This document shows, in pieces, positions 1 to 10,067 of a stretch of DNA of 64,000 bases. Made by a program: the position numbers and the translations under genes. The stretch's first letter is position 1. Each line of letters begins with the position of its first letter. The notes beneath the pieces are model-generated. The model searched no databases and was not told where the DNA came from. It saw only the letters and a list, made by a program, of their open reading frames with translations. Source of the stretch: Blastocladiella emersonii ATCC 22665 (Eukaryota; Blastocladiomycota; Blastocladiomycetes; Blastocladiales; Blastocladiaceae); the NCBI GenBank assembly GCA_025594325.1, contig JANHCV010000002.1:1054001-1118000 (forward strand). Direction: 5' to 3'.

Positions 1-1314
1 CCGCCAGCGTCCACATGCTCCTCACGATGCGCGCGAGAGGGCGTCTGTGAGCGCGACCAACCACGATCCGAGACCTGGCTGGAAGGGGAAACTCGGTTGT
101 TCGTGTTGGCCGACGGCCGTGTGAGCGACTGTGGTAGGGCAAGGTCCAACACCGAGTCACAACCAATTTGAGCTTGATCTCGCGAAAGCGACCGTGGGCG
201 AGTTGGAGAGCGGGAGCGGGAGCGGGAGCGGGGCCGATTGTGATCGGACCGATCCAGGGTGCAAGCAGGACGGTGCGCGTGAACATGCGGCTGTGGCCGA
301 GACTGTGTGGCCAGTGCGTCGGGGCCCACGGGTAGAAGAACGTCTTGCTGTTGCTTGAGGAACTGACGCGCCCACTTTGGAAGAAAGCGGTGAGGAATGT
401 CAAAGCGTCCGCTGGTCAGTTTCTTTGAAACAAGGCTACGGTGCGTTTTACTCGAGTGAGTGAGGCTTTTCAAGCGATGGCAGTAGTGATCAAGCGGTAC
501 TAGCAAGACCGGTCCCAAGCCCTCTCAACACGGAGCGTGCAGCGCTCCAATGTGCGCTTCCCCGTGAAAATCAGGTCGTAAGCTGTCTTGGAGTCGCTCA
601 CTCTGCAGTAATCGACATGGAAGGACCGCGAGCTTCATTGACAAACGTCTCAGCAAATGGACGCATCGTCGAACGATAATACTGAAAGAATGTGCGCCAT
701 TGAGATGTCAGTTCCGCAACCTCGAAGAACTCGTAGATTGGTCCAATTTCGCGCAGCCCTCGGCCAAGCACGTTAAAAAGTTCGCAAGGGAATTCGCTTG
801 AAGTCGTCGCCGTGATACAAAGCAACGCGACGCCAGGGACATCGTCTGAGCGCGGGGTCATCAAATGAACATTAGCGCACGGCATGCTGTAGAATACGAC
901 AAGCTTCGGTTGCCCAGCGATTGCACCCTTCACCCTCGCGAAACACTCCATGGCGATGCAAATGTCAGCCTAGGATTCACCGAAGGCACCGTCAGCGCGC
1001 ATTCATGGATCCTGCGATCAAGAAGGCTCGAGGTACTGATGGCTTACGTAGTTGACAAAGACGCAGCGCACTCCGCAGTCGGCCGTGTGCACAACGATGC
1101 GCCCCGAGCCCACATGCGGACCGAGAAACCTCATGATTTCCTCGTCGCTCGTGGAGCGCGAGAACCCACGAAAGCTGAAGGCGCGTGCAGGTGGAAGGTT
1201 CTCGATCGTGAGGACGCCGTCGTCGGCATCAGGGGCGTCGTCGCCAGCGTTTGGCCCAGGACTCGGTTTCGGTTCAGCCAACGAGATCGAAAGCGTCTTA
1301 TTCATTGGTTGCAT
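1..1314 (-). CDS. RRM-RS array copy A: Mei2-like double-RRM protein with RS domain (3' end beyond window)
   Basis: Proposed exons on the minus strand: 1048-1314, 602-969, 501-521 and 435 to beyond base 1. Exon 1 and the start of exon 2 form RRM1 (IENLPPAR, then FVNY at the RNP1 position). Exon 2 continues through an FYSMP linker into RRM2 with FFQYY at RNP1. Exon 4 opens with KKLTSGRFDIP followed by LPKWA, a block shared with copy B, then RSRSRSRSP repeats that stay open to the edge. Introns use GTAAGC, GTGAGC and GTACCG donors, and phases agree. Unlike copies B-E it has no intron inside the RRM2 RNP1 region, but has one just before the AWDRSC motif. The start is the ATG at 1314, aligned with copy B. 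RNA binding is inferred from the RRMs; the cellular role is unknown. Confidence 0.7.
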
Positions 1315-1526
1315 AGAGTGTGGTTTCATGAGCGCGAGTAAATAGTGTTTCGCGTGGAGTGGAGGTGCTTGAGTCGAGTCCAGGAGCATGTCTCAAACCG
1401 TGAACTCTGATCGACTCACGGGCGAGCGCGAGTTGTATCGGCGCGCTACGACGCGTCTCGGATCAGACGGACAGCAGCTAAGCGAGATCGAAACAACAAC
1501 GCTGATATATCTAATGAACCTCTGGC
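1315..1526. promoter_or_regulatory. Spacer between copies A and B, promoter of copy A
   Basis: A short 212-bp spacer between the stop of copy B and the start of copy A. It carries the palindrome GACGCGTC at 1450-1457, which recurs in many other promoters of this window. No separate gene is visible. Confidence 0.4.
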
Positions 1527-3354
1527 TCACGAGACGTGTCCAGTCCCGGCGAGCCTCCGTTGCAGGGCCAGCAACCTTGAAGGAAGCTCCTGCAATAGAG
1601 CAGGTGCTTGATTTGGATAGGACGGGCCCCGCGCGAGATGTACGAGCTCGTTCGGCAAGGCTGGTCGATGTGCAGTAGCGAGAGGCAGAGCCACCTTGGT
1701 TGAGTCGGCGGAATGCGCCGCTGGCCACGGCGCGTGCTGCTGAAGTCCTGGCCATGCGAGCGGGTAGCCGTTTGGATCAGCGTGCGAGTGCGGCTGGCTC
1801 GAGTTGCTAGAAGGAAGCAAGGAAGGTAGAAAGGGCTGAGCAGCAGCAGGGTCGGCGTGAGACGGTGTCAATGCAGGGCACAGGGACGTCGAGCGAGAGT
1901 CCTGGAGCTCGGGCGGTGCCGCGTTTGGCGCGGGAGTGCGCGCGGAAGCCGGCTCCGTCTTCGCGTCGTCGGAGGAGACCCGACGATGGCGCAAACGAGA
2001 GCGGGAACGGGTCCGCGAACGCGACGAGCGGCGATCTCGTGTCCGACGAGATGAAGAGCGCTCGCGCCGCTTCGGCGAGCGCGACCGTTGCCGCTTCGAG
2101 GACCGAGCGCGCGAGTCATTCCGCCGCGTCGAGGACCGAGTGCGCGAGTCGTTCCGCCGCGATCGTCCGCGTCTACTCGAGCGAGAGGGGGAGCGGGAGC
2201 GGGAGCGAGAGCGTCGCTTGCGAGAATCGCGTTCGCGGGTTCGTGATCGAGAGCGCGAACGCAAGCTTGTGCGCTTGCGCGTGCGGTCGTCATAGTTGAG
2301 CAGTAGATCGCGCAAGTCTCGTTTGGGTGCGACTGGCTGTTGAGGGGATGTAGGGACAAACAGCGGCACGGGTTTTACTCGCCTGCTCGGTTCGGGCAAC
2401 GGCTGTTTCTCGGAATACATCTTGACCCATCGCGGGAGAAGTTTTGCGGGGATGTCGAACCGCCCGCTCGTGATCTTCTTTGTGACGTATCTAAACATCA
2501 AGATGAGATGAGGAGAGGAGGCCGGTTAGTGTGAGCGGCGAGGAAACGCGGACGCGGGGGGTACGTGCAAGTACGACTTGTCCCACGCTTCTTCAGCCTC
2601 GAGCTCGCAGCCCGCGACGGAGCAAGTTCGAGCACGGATAAGGCCAAGAGCAGCGATCGAGCTTTGGATATCGCAGAATTCGGCGTAGAAGGCGCGCGAA
2701 GCACGCTGAGACCTATTGAGCGTGTCAGTACGCGCGATGGAAGCTGGCGCCAGCAAGGATGGGGTATGTACTCATGAGTAGAAGGTTCGGAGAGTTCCTG
2801 CAGCAAGAAAAGTTTGCCGTATCGGCTCAACGCCTGGTCGAGCTCGCGCTTGAGGTCGGCCGGGTATTGCGGAGTGGCTCTGACCGTGATGAGAAGCGAA
2901 GCAACACCGGGAGTGTTCCGTGAGCGCGGCGTCAGGGAGGACACCTTTTCGTTCGGCAGGATATAGTAGACAAGCGGGCGAACACGCCCAAACGACTCGT
3001 CCTTGATTTTCGCAAAGCTTTCCATGCATTCGCGAATGTCCCACTAGCAAAAATGCGAGACAGAGTTAGAGCTCACGACGTGCTACTCACTCTGCGCCGC
3101 GCGATACGCACGAAATGCACAAAGATGCGGTGCTCGGTCGAGTAACCGTTCAAGAAGACCACGCGGCCGTTACCGATGAGCGGGCTCAGAAGGTGGCGCA
3201 CCTCCGACTCCTTCAGGGAGCGCGGAAACCCGTGAACGCAGTAGGAGCGGGCGGGCGGGAGGTTCTCAATCGTGAGGACCTCGTCATCGCTCGCCATTGA
3301 GTTTGGCCCTCGCGCCGCCATCGGGCTCGCTGGTTGTTCATTCATTCGTTGCAT
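1527..3354 (-). CDS. RRM-RS array copy B: Mei2-like double-RRM protein with RS domain
   Basis: Four exons, 3112-3354, 2772-3043, 2569-2712 and 1527-2490, give 540 residues in frame. RRM1 spans exons 1-2 (IENLPPARSYCVHGF, then FVHF at RNP1 and an MESFAKIK helix). A YYILP linker leads to RRM2 (GVASLLITV for RNP2, FYAEFCDI for RNP1). Exon 4 begins YVTKKITSGRFDIP and LPRWV, then holds a long RS/RD-rich stretch (RSRSRSRSPSRSSRR type) and a proline/alanine/leucine-rich tail. The RRM1-linker-RRM2 layout resembles the Mei2-like family; the third, C-terminal Mei2 RRM is absent. Intron 3 (2491-2568) appears to start with GC instead of GT at the exact position where copies C-E have GT. An RNA-processing role is inferred only from domain type. 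Confidence 0.75.
2491..2568 (-). other. Probable GC-AG intron in copy B
   Basis: Phase and alignment with copies C, D and E require the exon to end at TACTT, followed by GCACGTACC. The paralogues have GTACGT or GTGCGT at this spot. The acceptor TGTTTAG at the 3' end is normal. The nearby GTACCC gives the wrong phase. Confidence 0.55.
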
Positions 3355-3943
3355 AGAGTCTGTTACATGGAGCTCAGGGCCTCGGCAGATGGTGTGCAGG
3401 TTGCGAGGGGCGCGGGGTCGGCGGCTGACGGAACGATCGCCTGTCTCACCGAAACGTGATCGCGCCACGTGAGGGATGCGAGACGCGTTCTCGCGCGTGT
3501 CGGCGCCTTCCGCCCCGCTGACCAGTCCATCAGTTGTGTGTAGTGTGCGTCGCGAGCACCATCGTCAGGCACGGCTTGGAGGTGAGCGGGGTGGGGATGG
3601 CGGCGCAACGTGGCCCTGCATACGAACGAGCGTTCGGCAGCCGTCACGGTGTGGCGCAACGCGGCCTGGCCGGCGCACACTCGCGCTCCCGCCCACCGAC
3701 TGCTGATGTGCATCGGGGCTCGGTCGATGTGGAGCTTGTTCACCTTAGTTCGTACGACTGCAATGCGTAGGACTTGCCGCGCGGATCGACGTGGTTCACC
3801 GCGGCCAGGGGCCGACCTCATCGTACAAGCCTGAGTTGAGTGCGAATAAGTCAAGAACGAGCGTATATCTTTACATATCGCAAACTGCGGCAACTTCGTG
3901 GCTGCCATTCACACCGAGAGAGTCGCATGCGAAGTCTGACCTG
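3355..3943. other. Spacer between copies B and C (589 bp)
   Basis: The widest gap inside the array. No open frame with recognisable similarity is seen. It carries GACGCGTT at about 3482 and should include the copy B promoter. Its larger size compared with the other spacers (about 210-300 bp) may mark a lost or decayed copy, but no RRM or RS remnant was recognised. Confidence 0.3.
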
Positions 3944-5992
3944 CTACTGCTGCTGCGACCACTGGCCAAGCAGCATGCGCGGAGCGAGTGCTGCAAGCAA
4001 CTGGTTTGCATTGAGTCCCACAGTCGGCGTCGCGGAGCTCGGCAACATCAACGACTGCGGCGCGGTGCTCGGCAGCAGCAGGGACTGCGAGGCGGAGCTT
4101 GGCAACAGCAGCGACTGCGATGCGGAACTCGGCAGCAGCAACGGCGCTCCACCGGACTGCATCAAGCCTGAGGCAGCGAGTTGCAGAAGCTGGGTTTGGG
4201 AAAGGCCGAGAGGCATCGTCAACGCGCCCTGCGGCAGGATCAGAGACTGGGACTGAGCCGCCGCGTTCGGCATGGAGCCCTGGGCGAGCGCAAGCTGAAG
4301 GGTCGGCGAAAGAAGCGCGCCAGCAAGCGAGTTCTGCATCCCAGCAAGCTGCTGCAGGCTCTGCAGCTGCACGAGCTGCGTCATGTTGGGAAGCACAAAG
4401 TTGGGTACGAGAGCCGTCGCGGCGCTGACGACGGGTATGGGATTCGAGGACGGCGAGCGAGAGCGTGCGCGACTCGACTTGTTCGAGCGGGTCTGGTGCG
4501 ACCGTTCGCGCGAATGAGAGCGAGAGCGTGAGCGCCGATCGGACTTTCGAGACCGGTGCGATCGCGACTCGCGCTTGGGCGAGCCGTCCTCGCGATGAGT
4601 TGAGCGCTTCGACTCGCGCAAACGCGAAGGATGACGTGGGCGATCCCGATCACTGTCGTGGCTCCGACGCGAGCGAGAAGGCGAAGCGTTGCGCGAGCGA
4701 GAAGAAGAAGCGTTGCGCGAGCGAGAAGGAGAAGCGTTGCGCGAGCGAGAAGGAGAAGCGTTGTGCGAGCGAGAAGGCGAACCCCTGCGTATGCGAGAAG
4801 GCGACGACTTGCGTGAGCGAGAAGGTGACGACTTGCGCGACCGGGACTGAGGGAGCGACCGCGCGGGCGATCGCGACGCGGAGCGAGATCTCGAGCGATG
4901 AGCGCGTTCCCGAGTGCGCGACGGTAGCGAAGCCGGTGGGCGCATCTCGCCGTTCGGTTCCAGCGGCGCATTACTGCGAGCAGGACCGCGTTCGTGCGAG
5001 CTCGGGGGATCGCGCCCCGAAATAGCCGATCGGCGAGCCGACGTTCTGGCCGGCATAAACGTACGCGCCCAGGTTGGCATGTCGCCAATAGCAAGGTTGA
5101 AGCAGCCGCGCGCAAGTTTTTTCGAGATCTCGCTAGACGAGCGAGCAGGGCAAAGGTCAGCAGCGACGCGACGGGGGAGAAACAAGGTCGAACGTACAGG
5201 CACGACGCATCCCACGCGAGCTCCATGGTCACGACGCAATCGGTCAGGCCGATGCCCGAGCGGCAAGCGTTTTGGCAATCGGTGATGCTGTAAAACTCGC
5301 ACAAGTACTGACGCGAGCTACAAATCGACCAACGAGCACGTCAGCACCGAGGCCCTGTAAGCATCGACCAGCAGAAGATGGACGAGATGCAAGCGTACTC
5401 TTCCGTCGTCGCACCCGGGATCACCTCGAACCGAAAGAGCGGACCAAAGCTAGCCAGCTCCGGCTCAAGCGTGCGCCCGAGGTCGGCAGGACAGACCGTG
5501 GACGACCGGATCGTCACAAGAACCGAGGCGACGCCGATCGTACCCGGCTCGCACGGAGTCAAAGCGTGGCACCTCCGGCTGGGCATAGCGTAGTACGGCT
5601 CAAGAATCATGTCGCGGCCAACGCGCCGCCCTCGCAGCTGCTCGAAAGCCTTCATGCTGTCGCGGAGATCGTGCTACCGTTGGGCACGTGTGAGATGCAG
5701 CGGGCGCGGCAGTATCAACTCTCAATCGTACGAAGTAGGCGAAGGCCCAGTTTCCTCCTGGGCCCAGGATAGCTTTGATCTCGTAGCAGTTCTTGACGAG
5801 GGGCCACAGCAAACCCATGACGTCCCGCCTCGCCAGCTTGGACGAAAAGCCGCAGACGCGCAGTGTCCGCGAGGGCGGCATGTTCTTCATAGTCAGGATC
5901 TCATCGTCGTCGAGGGCGCCGTTGCGCGCGGGCGTGGCGGGAGGCGCGCGAGGGGGCGACTGCTGCCCTCGCGTGGAACTGGATGCTGACAT
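3944..5992 (-). CDS. RRM-RS array copy C: Mei2-like double-RRM protein with RS repeats
   Basis: Exons 5732-5992, 5399-5673, 5198-5317 and 3944-5132 make 614 residues. RRM1 has MKNMPPSRTLRVCGF and, at RNP1, NWAFAYF, followed by the helix DLRDSMKAFEQLRG. The linker is EPYYAMP. RRM2 has GVASVLVTI and YLCEFYSI, then VVTMELAWD. Exon 4 starts EISKKLARGCFNL and MPTWA. The RS domain contains an 8-residue tandem repeat (SPSRSRNA-like), and near the C terminus there is a 10-residue repeat (SLLLPSSASQ-like). Donors are GTACGATT, GTACGCTT and GTACGTTC. The start ATG at 5992 follows a TTTATGCAATTG element matching the ATGCAAC element at the starts of copies A and B. Confidence 0.78.
4035..4149 (-). repeat. 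30-nt coding tandem repeat in copy C
   Basis: About four units of 30 nt encode SLLLPSSASQ-like decapeptides in the C-terminal tail of copy C. Units begin near 4035, 4065, 4095 and 4125 and differ by a few substitutions. Confidence 0.75.
4669..4848 (-). repeat. 24-nt coding tandem repeat in the RS domain of copy C
   Basis: About seven units with period 24 (core gcgagcgagaaggagaagcg on the plus strand) encode SPSRSRNA/SPSRSRKS octapeptides. Central units are nearly identical, which suggests recent slippage or unequal exchange. Confidence 0.8.
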
Positions 5993-6214
5993 GGTTGCCG
6001 TTGAATCAATTGCATAAAGTTTCCATCACCAAATCCATCGTCCGCTCGCGGGATACGATGGAGTGTGAGGAGCGGGAGACGAAACGGGCCCGCTGCCGGC
6101 AGCGCAGCGGTGGCTCGCCTCGCGGCTCCAAGTCGCGCCGCTCAAGCTTGCCCACCGATGAGGCCAATCCAATGACCTTTATTCAAAGTATACGCCAGCC
6201 GTTCTCGGCTCGCC

Positions 6215-8197
6215 TCACTGCGCCGCCGGGTTGGGCGCCGAGTCCGGCTGCGGGGCGCGGCGAGCGTTGCTGCGCGGGTCGACGGCGCGCCGCTGCGGCG
6301 GCTGGACCTCGATCTGCGCCGCAGCAGCCAGCTGGCCCGCCTGCGCCGGTGCTGGCGGCAGGGGCTGGCCGGCCGCGGGGAAGAGCTGCGCGAGGTTGGC
6401 CTGCGGCCACCCGAACGGGGCCGCGGGCGGGTTGCTCCACTGGAACAGGTTGGCGAGAAGCGACGCGGACGCCATGGCGTCGGGAAGCGCGGCCTGGCCG
6501 AACTGCGGAGTCTGGAACTGCGCCGCCGCTGCTGCGGCCATCATGGCCGTCGTGAGGCTGGCGAGCTGCTGCTGCTGCTGTAATTGTTGATGTTGCTGCG
6601 CGAGCTGGGTCACGTCGGGCGCTACCTTGGCCGGCGACACCGCGGTCGTGGCGGCGGTTGCGGTACCCTTGGACTTTGGAGGCGAAAGCACGCGGGAAGG
6701 AGCGCTGTCCGCCGAAGCGCGGACCTTGTCCTTGCCCTCCTTTGACCGAGGTTGCGACGGCGAGCTAGGCCCAGCGCGGGACCGAGTCGGGGACCGCGAG
6801 CGTTCGCGCGTGGATTTCCGATCCCGTTCGCGATCCCGGTCACTGGCCCTCGACGAGCGCAGGTTTTCGCGAGTTCGGGACCGGGAGCGGGTACGCGAGC
6901 GGCGCTGCCGGGCATCCCAGTCGTGACTGCGGCTACGCGTGCGATCCCGGCCGTGGCCGTGCGATCGGTGAGGCGACCGCGACCGCGACCGCGACCGCGA
7001 GCGAGAGCGGCCTCGCTTGCGGCGGGAAAGTGGCGAGCGAGAACGAGAGCGTGAACGAGAGCGGGCTCGCCGCCGAGGTGGCGATTTGGAGCGCAGCCGT
7101 TGCGAGCGGCTCGAGCCGCCGGAAGCGCGGGTACGGCTGCTGTCGCGGGAGCCCGAGGCCGAGGCGTAGCCGTTCGACGGTGTCGATCTGGAGCGGATGA
7201 TTTCCTTGATGCTGGTCTTGGCGGCGAGAAAGGGGAGTGCCCATTTCGGCAGGAAGCTCCGAGAAATCTCAAAGTGGCCGCGGGAGACCTTGCGAGCGGT
7301 CGCTCTACACACGCGCGAGAAATCGGTCAGCGGCACCAAGGGACGGGGAGCGAGCGTTGAGACCACGCACACGCAGTTCAAGTCCCACGCCAGCTCCATG
7401 GACACGACGCAGCCAGGAAGGCGCACCACGGAGCGGTACGCCGTTTCGCGGGCGCCAATCTCGCAGAACTCGACCATGTACTTGCGCGTGCTACACTCGT
7501 GCGAGTTGAGCGTTCGATCAAGAGAAGCAGGGACAAACGATCGCCGCCACGCGTACCCGTCGCTTGTGGGCTCGCCGACTGCTTCGAACCGGTAGATCGC
7601 GCCAGACTTCTGCAGCGCCAGCTTGAGCGCGTCCGCAGGGTCCACAGTCGGATCCGACAGCGGCGGCACCGTGACGAGGACGGAAGCGACACCCTGCACG
7701 TTCACACCACACGGGGTCGGTTCGAGGGCCAGGCCGGCGGGCATGGTGTAGAAGGCGAGCAGCTCGTGGCCGTCCACGGTCTGGCCCTGGAACCGCGGGT
7801 AGGCCTCGATGCAGTCGCGAATGTCGCGCTAAACGTAGCGCGACGATAGTGTGAGCTACGTCAGGCGCGGGCGCGTGTGATGCACGCAATCGTCAGCAGC
7901 GTACGTAGTGCGAGAAGATGCAGTAGTCGTCACCGCCGGGGGAGATAAAGATGCGCCCGCGGCCGGCCAGCGGGGCGAGCAGGCGGTTGACGCGCTGCGT
8001 GCTCAACTTGCGCGGGATCCCGCGGATGCACAACGATCGCGACGGCGGCATCGTCTCGAGCCGCAGCGGCGGGTCGGGAGGGGCGACGTCTACTTGGACA
8101 GGGCGACTCGTGAGAATGTGCTGGTACGGTGCAACAGACGAGTCGCGCGGGACGCACTGGGAGCCGGGTCGTCCGGCGGCGATGCGGCCGTCATCAT
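6215..8197 (-). CDS. RRM-RS array copy D: Mei2-like double-RRM protein with RS domain
   Basis: Five exons are proposed: 8158-8197, 7905-8089, 7557-7828, 7371-7490 and 6215-7304, giving 568 residues. The short first exon (MMTAASPPDD) is inferred because the RRM1 frame has no suitable ATG; its GTGCGT donor and AAGTAG acceptor restore the frame exactly. RRM1 has PPSRSLCIRG and IFSHY at RNP1, then DIRDCIEAY. The linker is AFYTMP. RRM2 has GVASVLVTV, KYMVEFCEIG and VVSMELAWD. Exon 4 begins ATARKVSRGHFEIS and LPKWA, then a large RS/RD domain with RSRSRSRSRSP runs and a glutamine/alanine-rich tail. Introns 3 and 4 are both 66 nt and free of in-frame stops, so a plain reading frame translates straight through them. 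Confidence 0.75.
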
Positions 8198-8500
8198 GGT
8201 GGGAATGTGATCGGGTTGGGCTCACGGGAGAGATGCGTGGAGTGCGACACCCTCGAGAAGTTGCATGGAGTGTGTCTGCCAGTGCCCGGGAGGCGTGTCC
8301 AGGTTGGGGACGAGAAGGGGGAGCGCCGGCCGCCGCTCGGCTGGCGATGCAGCGACCGGCCGGCTCACCTGACCCTGAAACGCGACGCGCTTCGGAGCGC
8401 CCCTGCCCAAAGCGCAACGCTGGCCTGAACCCGCTCGCCTAAAGAACCGACTATCAGCCATGGAGGAAAAGAACTGAGCGTGTTGGCAAAGGTTTTACTC
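8198..8500. promoter_or_regulatory. Spacer between copies D and E with copy D promoter
   Basis: About 300 bp. On the minus strand it contains CATGCAACTTCTCG near 8262, about 65 nt before the chosen start. This resembles the ATGCAAC element at the starts of copies A and B. Nothing else recognisable. Confidence 0.35.
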
Positions 8501-10067
8501 TCATTGCGGACGGCGATTCAGCCCGATGTAGTGCTGCTGCAGCGCAAAGAGCTCCGCCGCCGTCGACTGCGAAGCTTGCATGGAAGCCCCCAGAAACGGC
8601 ATCGCCAGTGAGCCAGGATGAGTTGCCCCGCCAAGCTGCTGCGCAGGCGGAGCGCCGTGCTGAGCGTACGGCAAGTTGAACGGCATCGGTGGCAGCGCAC
8701 CGTCCGGCTGCGTCAGACCCGGAACGAAGCCCGCGAGCGCCATGCCCGCTGGGATTCCTCCGTACCCAGTCATCGGGCCAAAGGAAGCGTATGCGAGCGC
8801 GTGCATGCCGGCGGAGAGCGCGCACATCGCGCGCTGCGGTTGATGCTGATGTCCAAAGAAACCGAGTCCGTTGAGAAGCGCAGGGTGAGTGTAATTAGGA
8901 AGCGAAGACGGCGAGAGCAGGTGCGCGTGAGCATGGCCTGGCTCGTGAGATCGGTCGTGTCGCGATCGAGATGAAGGCCGTGTACGAGAGCGAGAGCGAG
9001 AGCGTGATCTCGGTCTCGACGACCAGGAACGAGACGAGGAACGCGAGCACGTTTGGTGCCGGGTGCGAGGACGAGCAGACAGCGAGCGTCGGCGGGCCGA
9101 GCTGCGGCCTCGACGAGATGAAGGGCCAGGCGATCGATGTTGATCGAGCGAGCGGGAAAGAGACCGCGAACGCGTGCGCGAGCGGTACCGAGAAGGATCA
9201 CGATTGCGACCTCGGCCGAGGTGGAAGTCGTGAACAGGGTCAGGCCCGCGGGAGCTCGGCCGAGTGCGCGGCGACGGCCGTCGCGGCGAGCGCGACCGAC
9301 TTAGGGTGCGCGTTGATGACGACGGTCTCGACTCGCGCTGCTTCTTGAACTGAGCCTCGCGCTTCACCCAGTTGGGCGCCCTTACTTGGAACCCGGGGCG
9401 CTCGGTTTCTGAGCTGGCGTAGGACGATGCCCATCGCGGGAGGTGGCCCCTGTAGATGCGGAAGTGACTCCGAGCGACCTTGTCGGAGATTTCCCTACGA
9501 CTTGCGCGAGCGGTCAGTCTCGTTGTTGAAGGAGCAAAGCGGAAGCAACGTACACGCAGCGCCGGTCCCACGCGCGTTGAATGGTCGCGCTCATGGTCTT
9601 GAACTGGCCTCGCGATATGATGACCGCGGTGCATTTTGACGTGTCGTAATACTCGCAAAGAAACTGGCGCGAGCCCGAGCTATCACTACACGCCCGTGCA
9701 GAGTACATTCGAGTGAGTGTGAGTGTGAGTCGCCTGGTCCGGTAGCAGCCCAGAGGAACGTTTTCTTTGCGTACCCAGCAGTCGCAGACCGCGTCACTTC
9801 TTCGAAGAGAAAGATGCTCCCGAACTGCTCGAGCTCGCGTTTCAGCGCGGACGCGACCACTTCATCGGTTTGGTCGCGAAAAGACTTGACGGTGGCGAGC
9901 AGCGAGGCGACGCCGATCGTCGTCTCCCTGCACGGCGTGAGCGAGGGGACCAAACGGTTGGGCATCGAGTCGAAGACAAGCAATCCCGAGCTGATCAATC
10001 CCGCGTGGCGGCCCAGCTCGCAGTGCTTGAGCCGCGCCATGGCTTCGACACTGTCGCGGAGATCCTT
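8501..10067 (-). CDS. RRM-RS array copy E, 5' end unresolved (front of RRM1 not found)
   Basis: Three exons match exons 2-4 of the paralogues: 9775-10067, 9554-9685 and 8501-9494 (473 codons with stop). The first reads KDLRDSVEAMARLK, VFDSMP and GVASLLATV. The second has RQFLCEYYD and RAWDRRCV. The third has EISDKVARSHFRIYRGHLPRWA, a long RS domain and a Gln/His/Ala-rich tail ending ALQQHY. A CAG acceptor sits at 10068-10070, as in the other copies, yet the 330 bp upstream holds no sequence like exon 1 (no PPSR or RNP1-like block). The gene may use the internal ATG at 10040, have a distant first exon, or be 5'-truncated. Confidence 0.6.
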
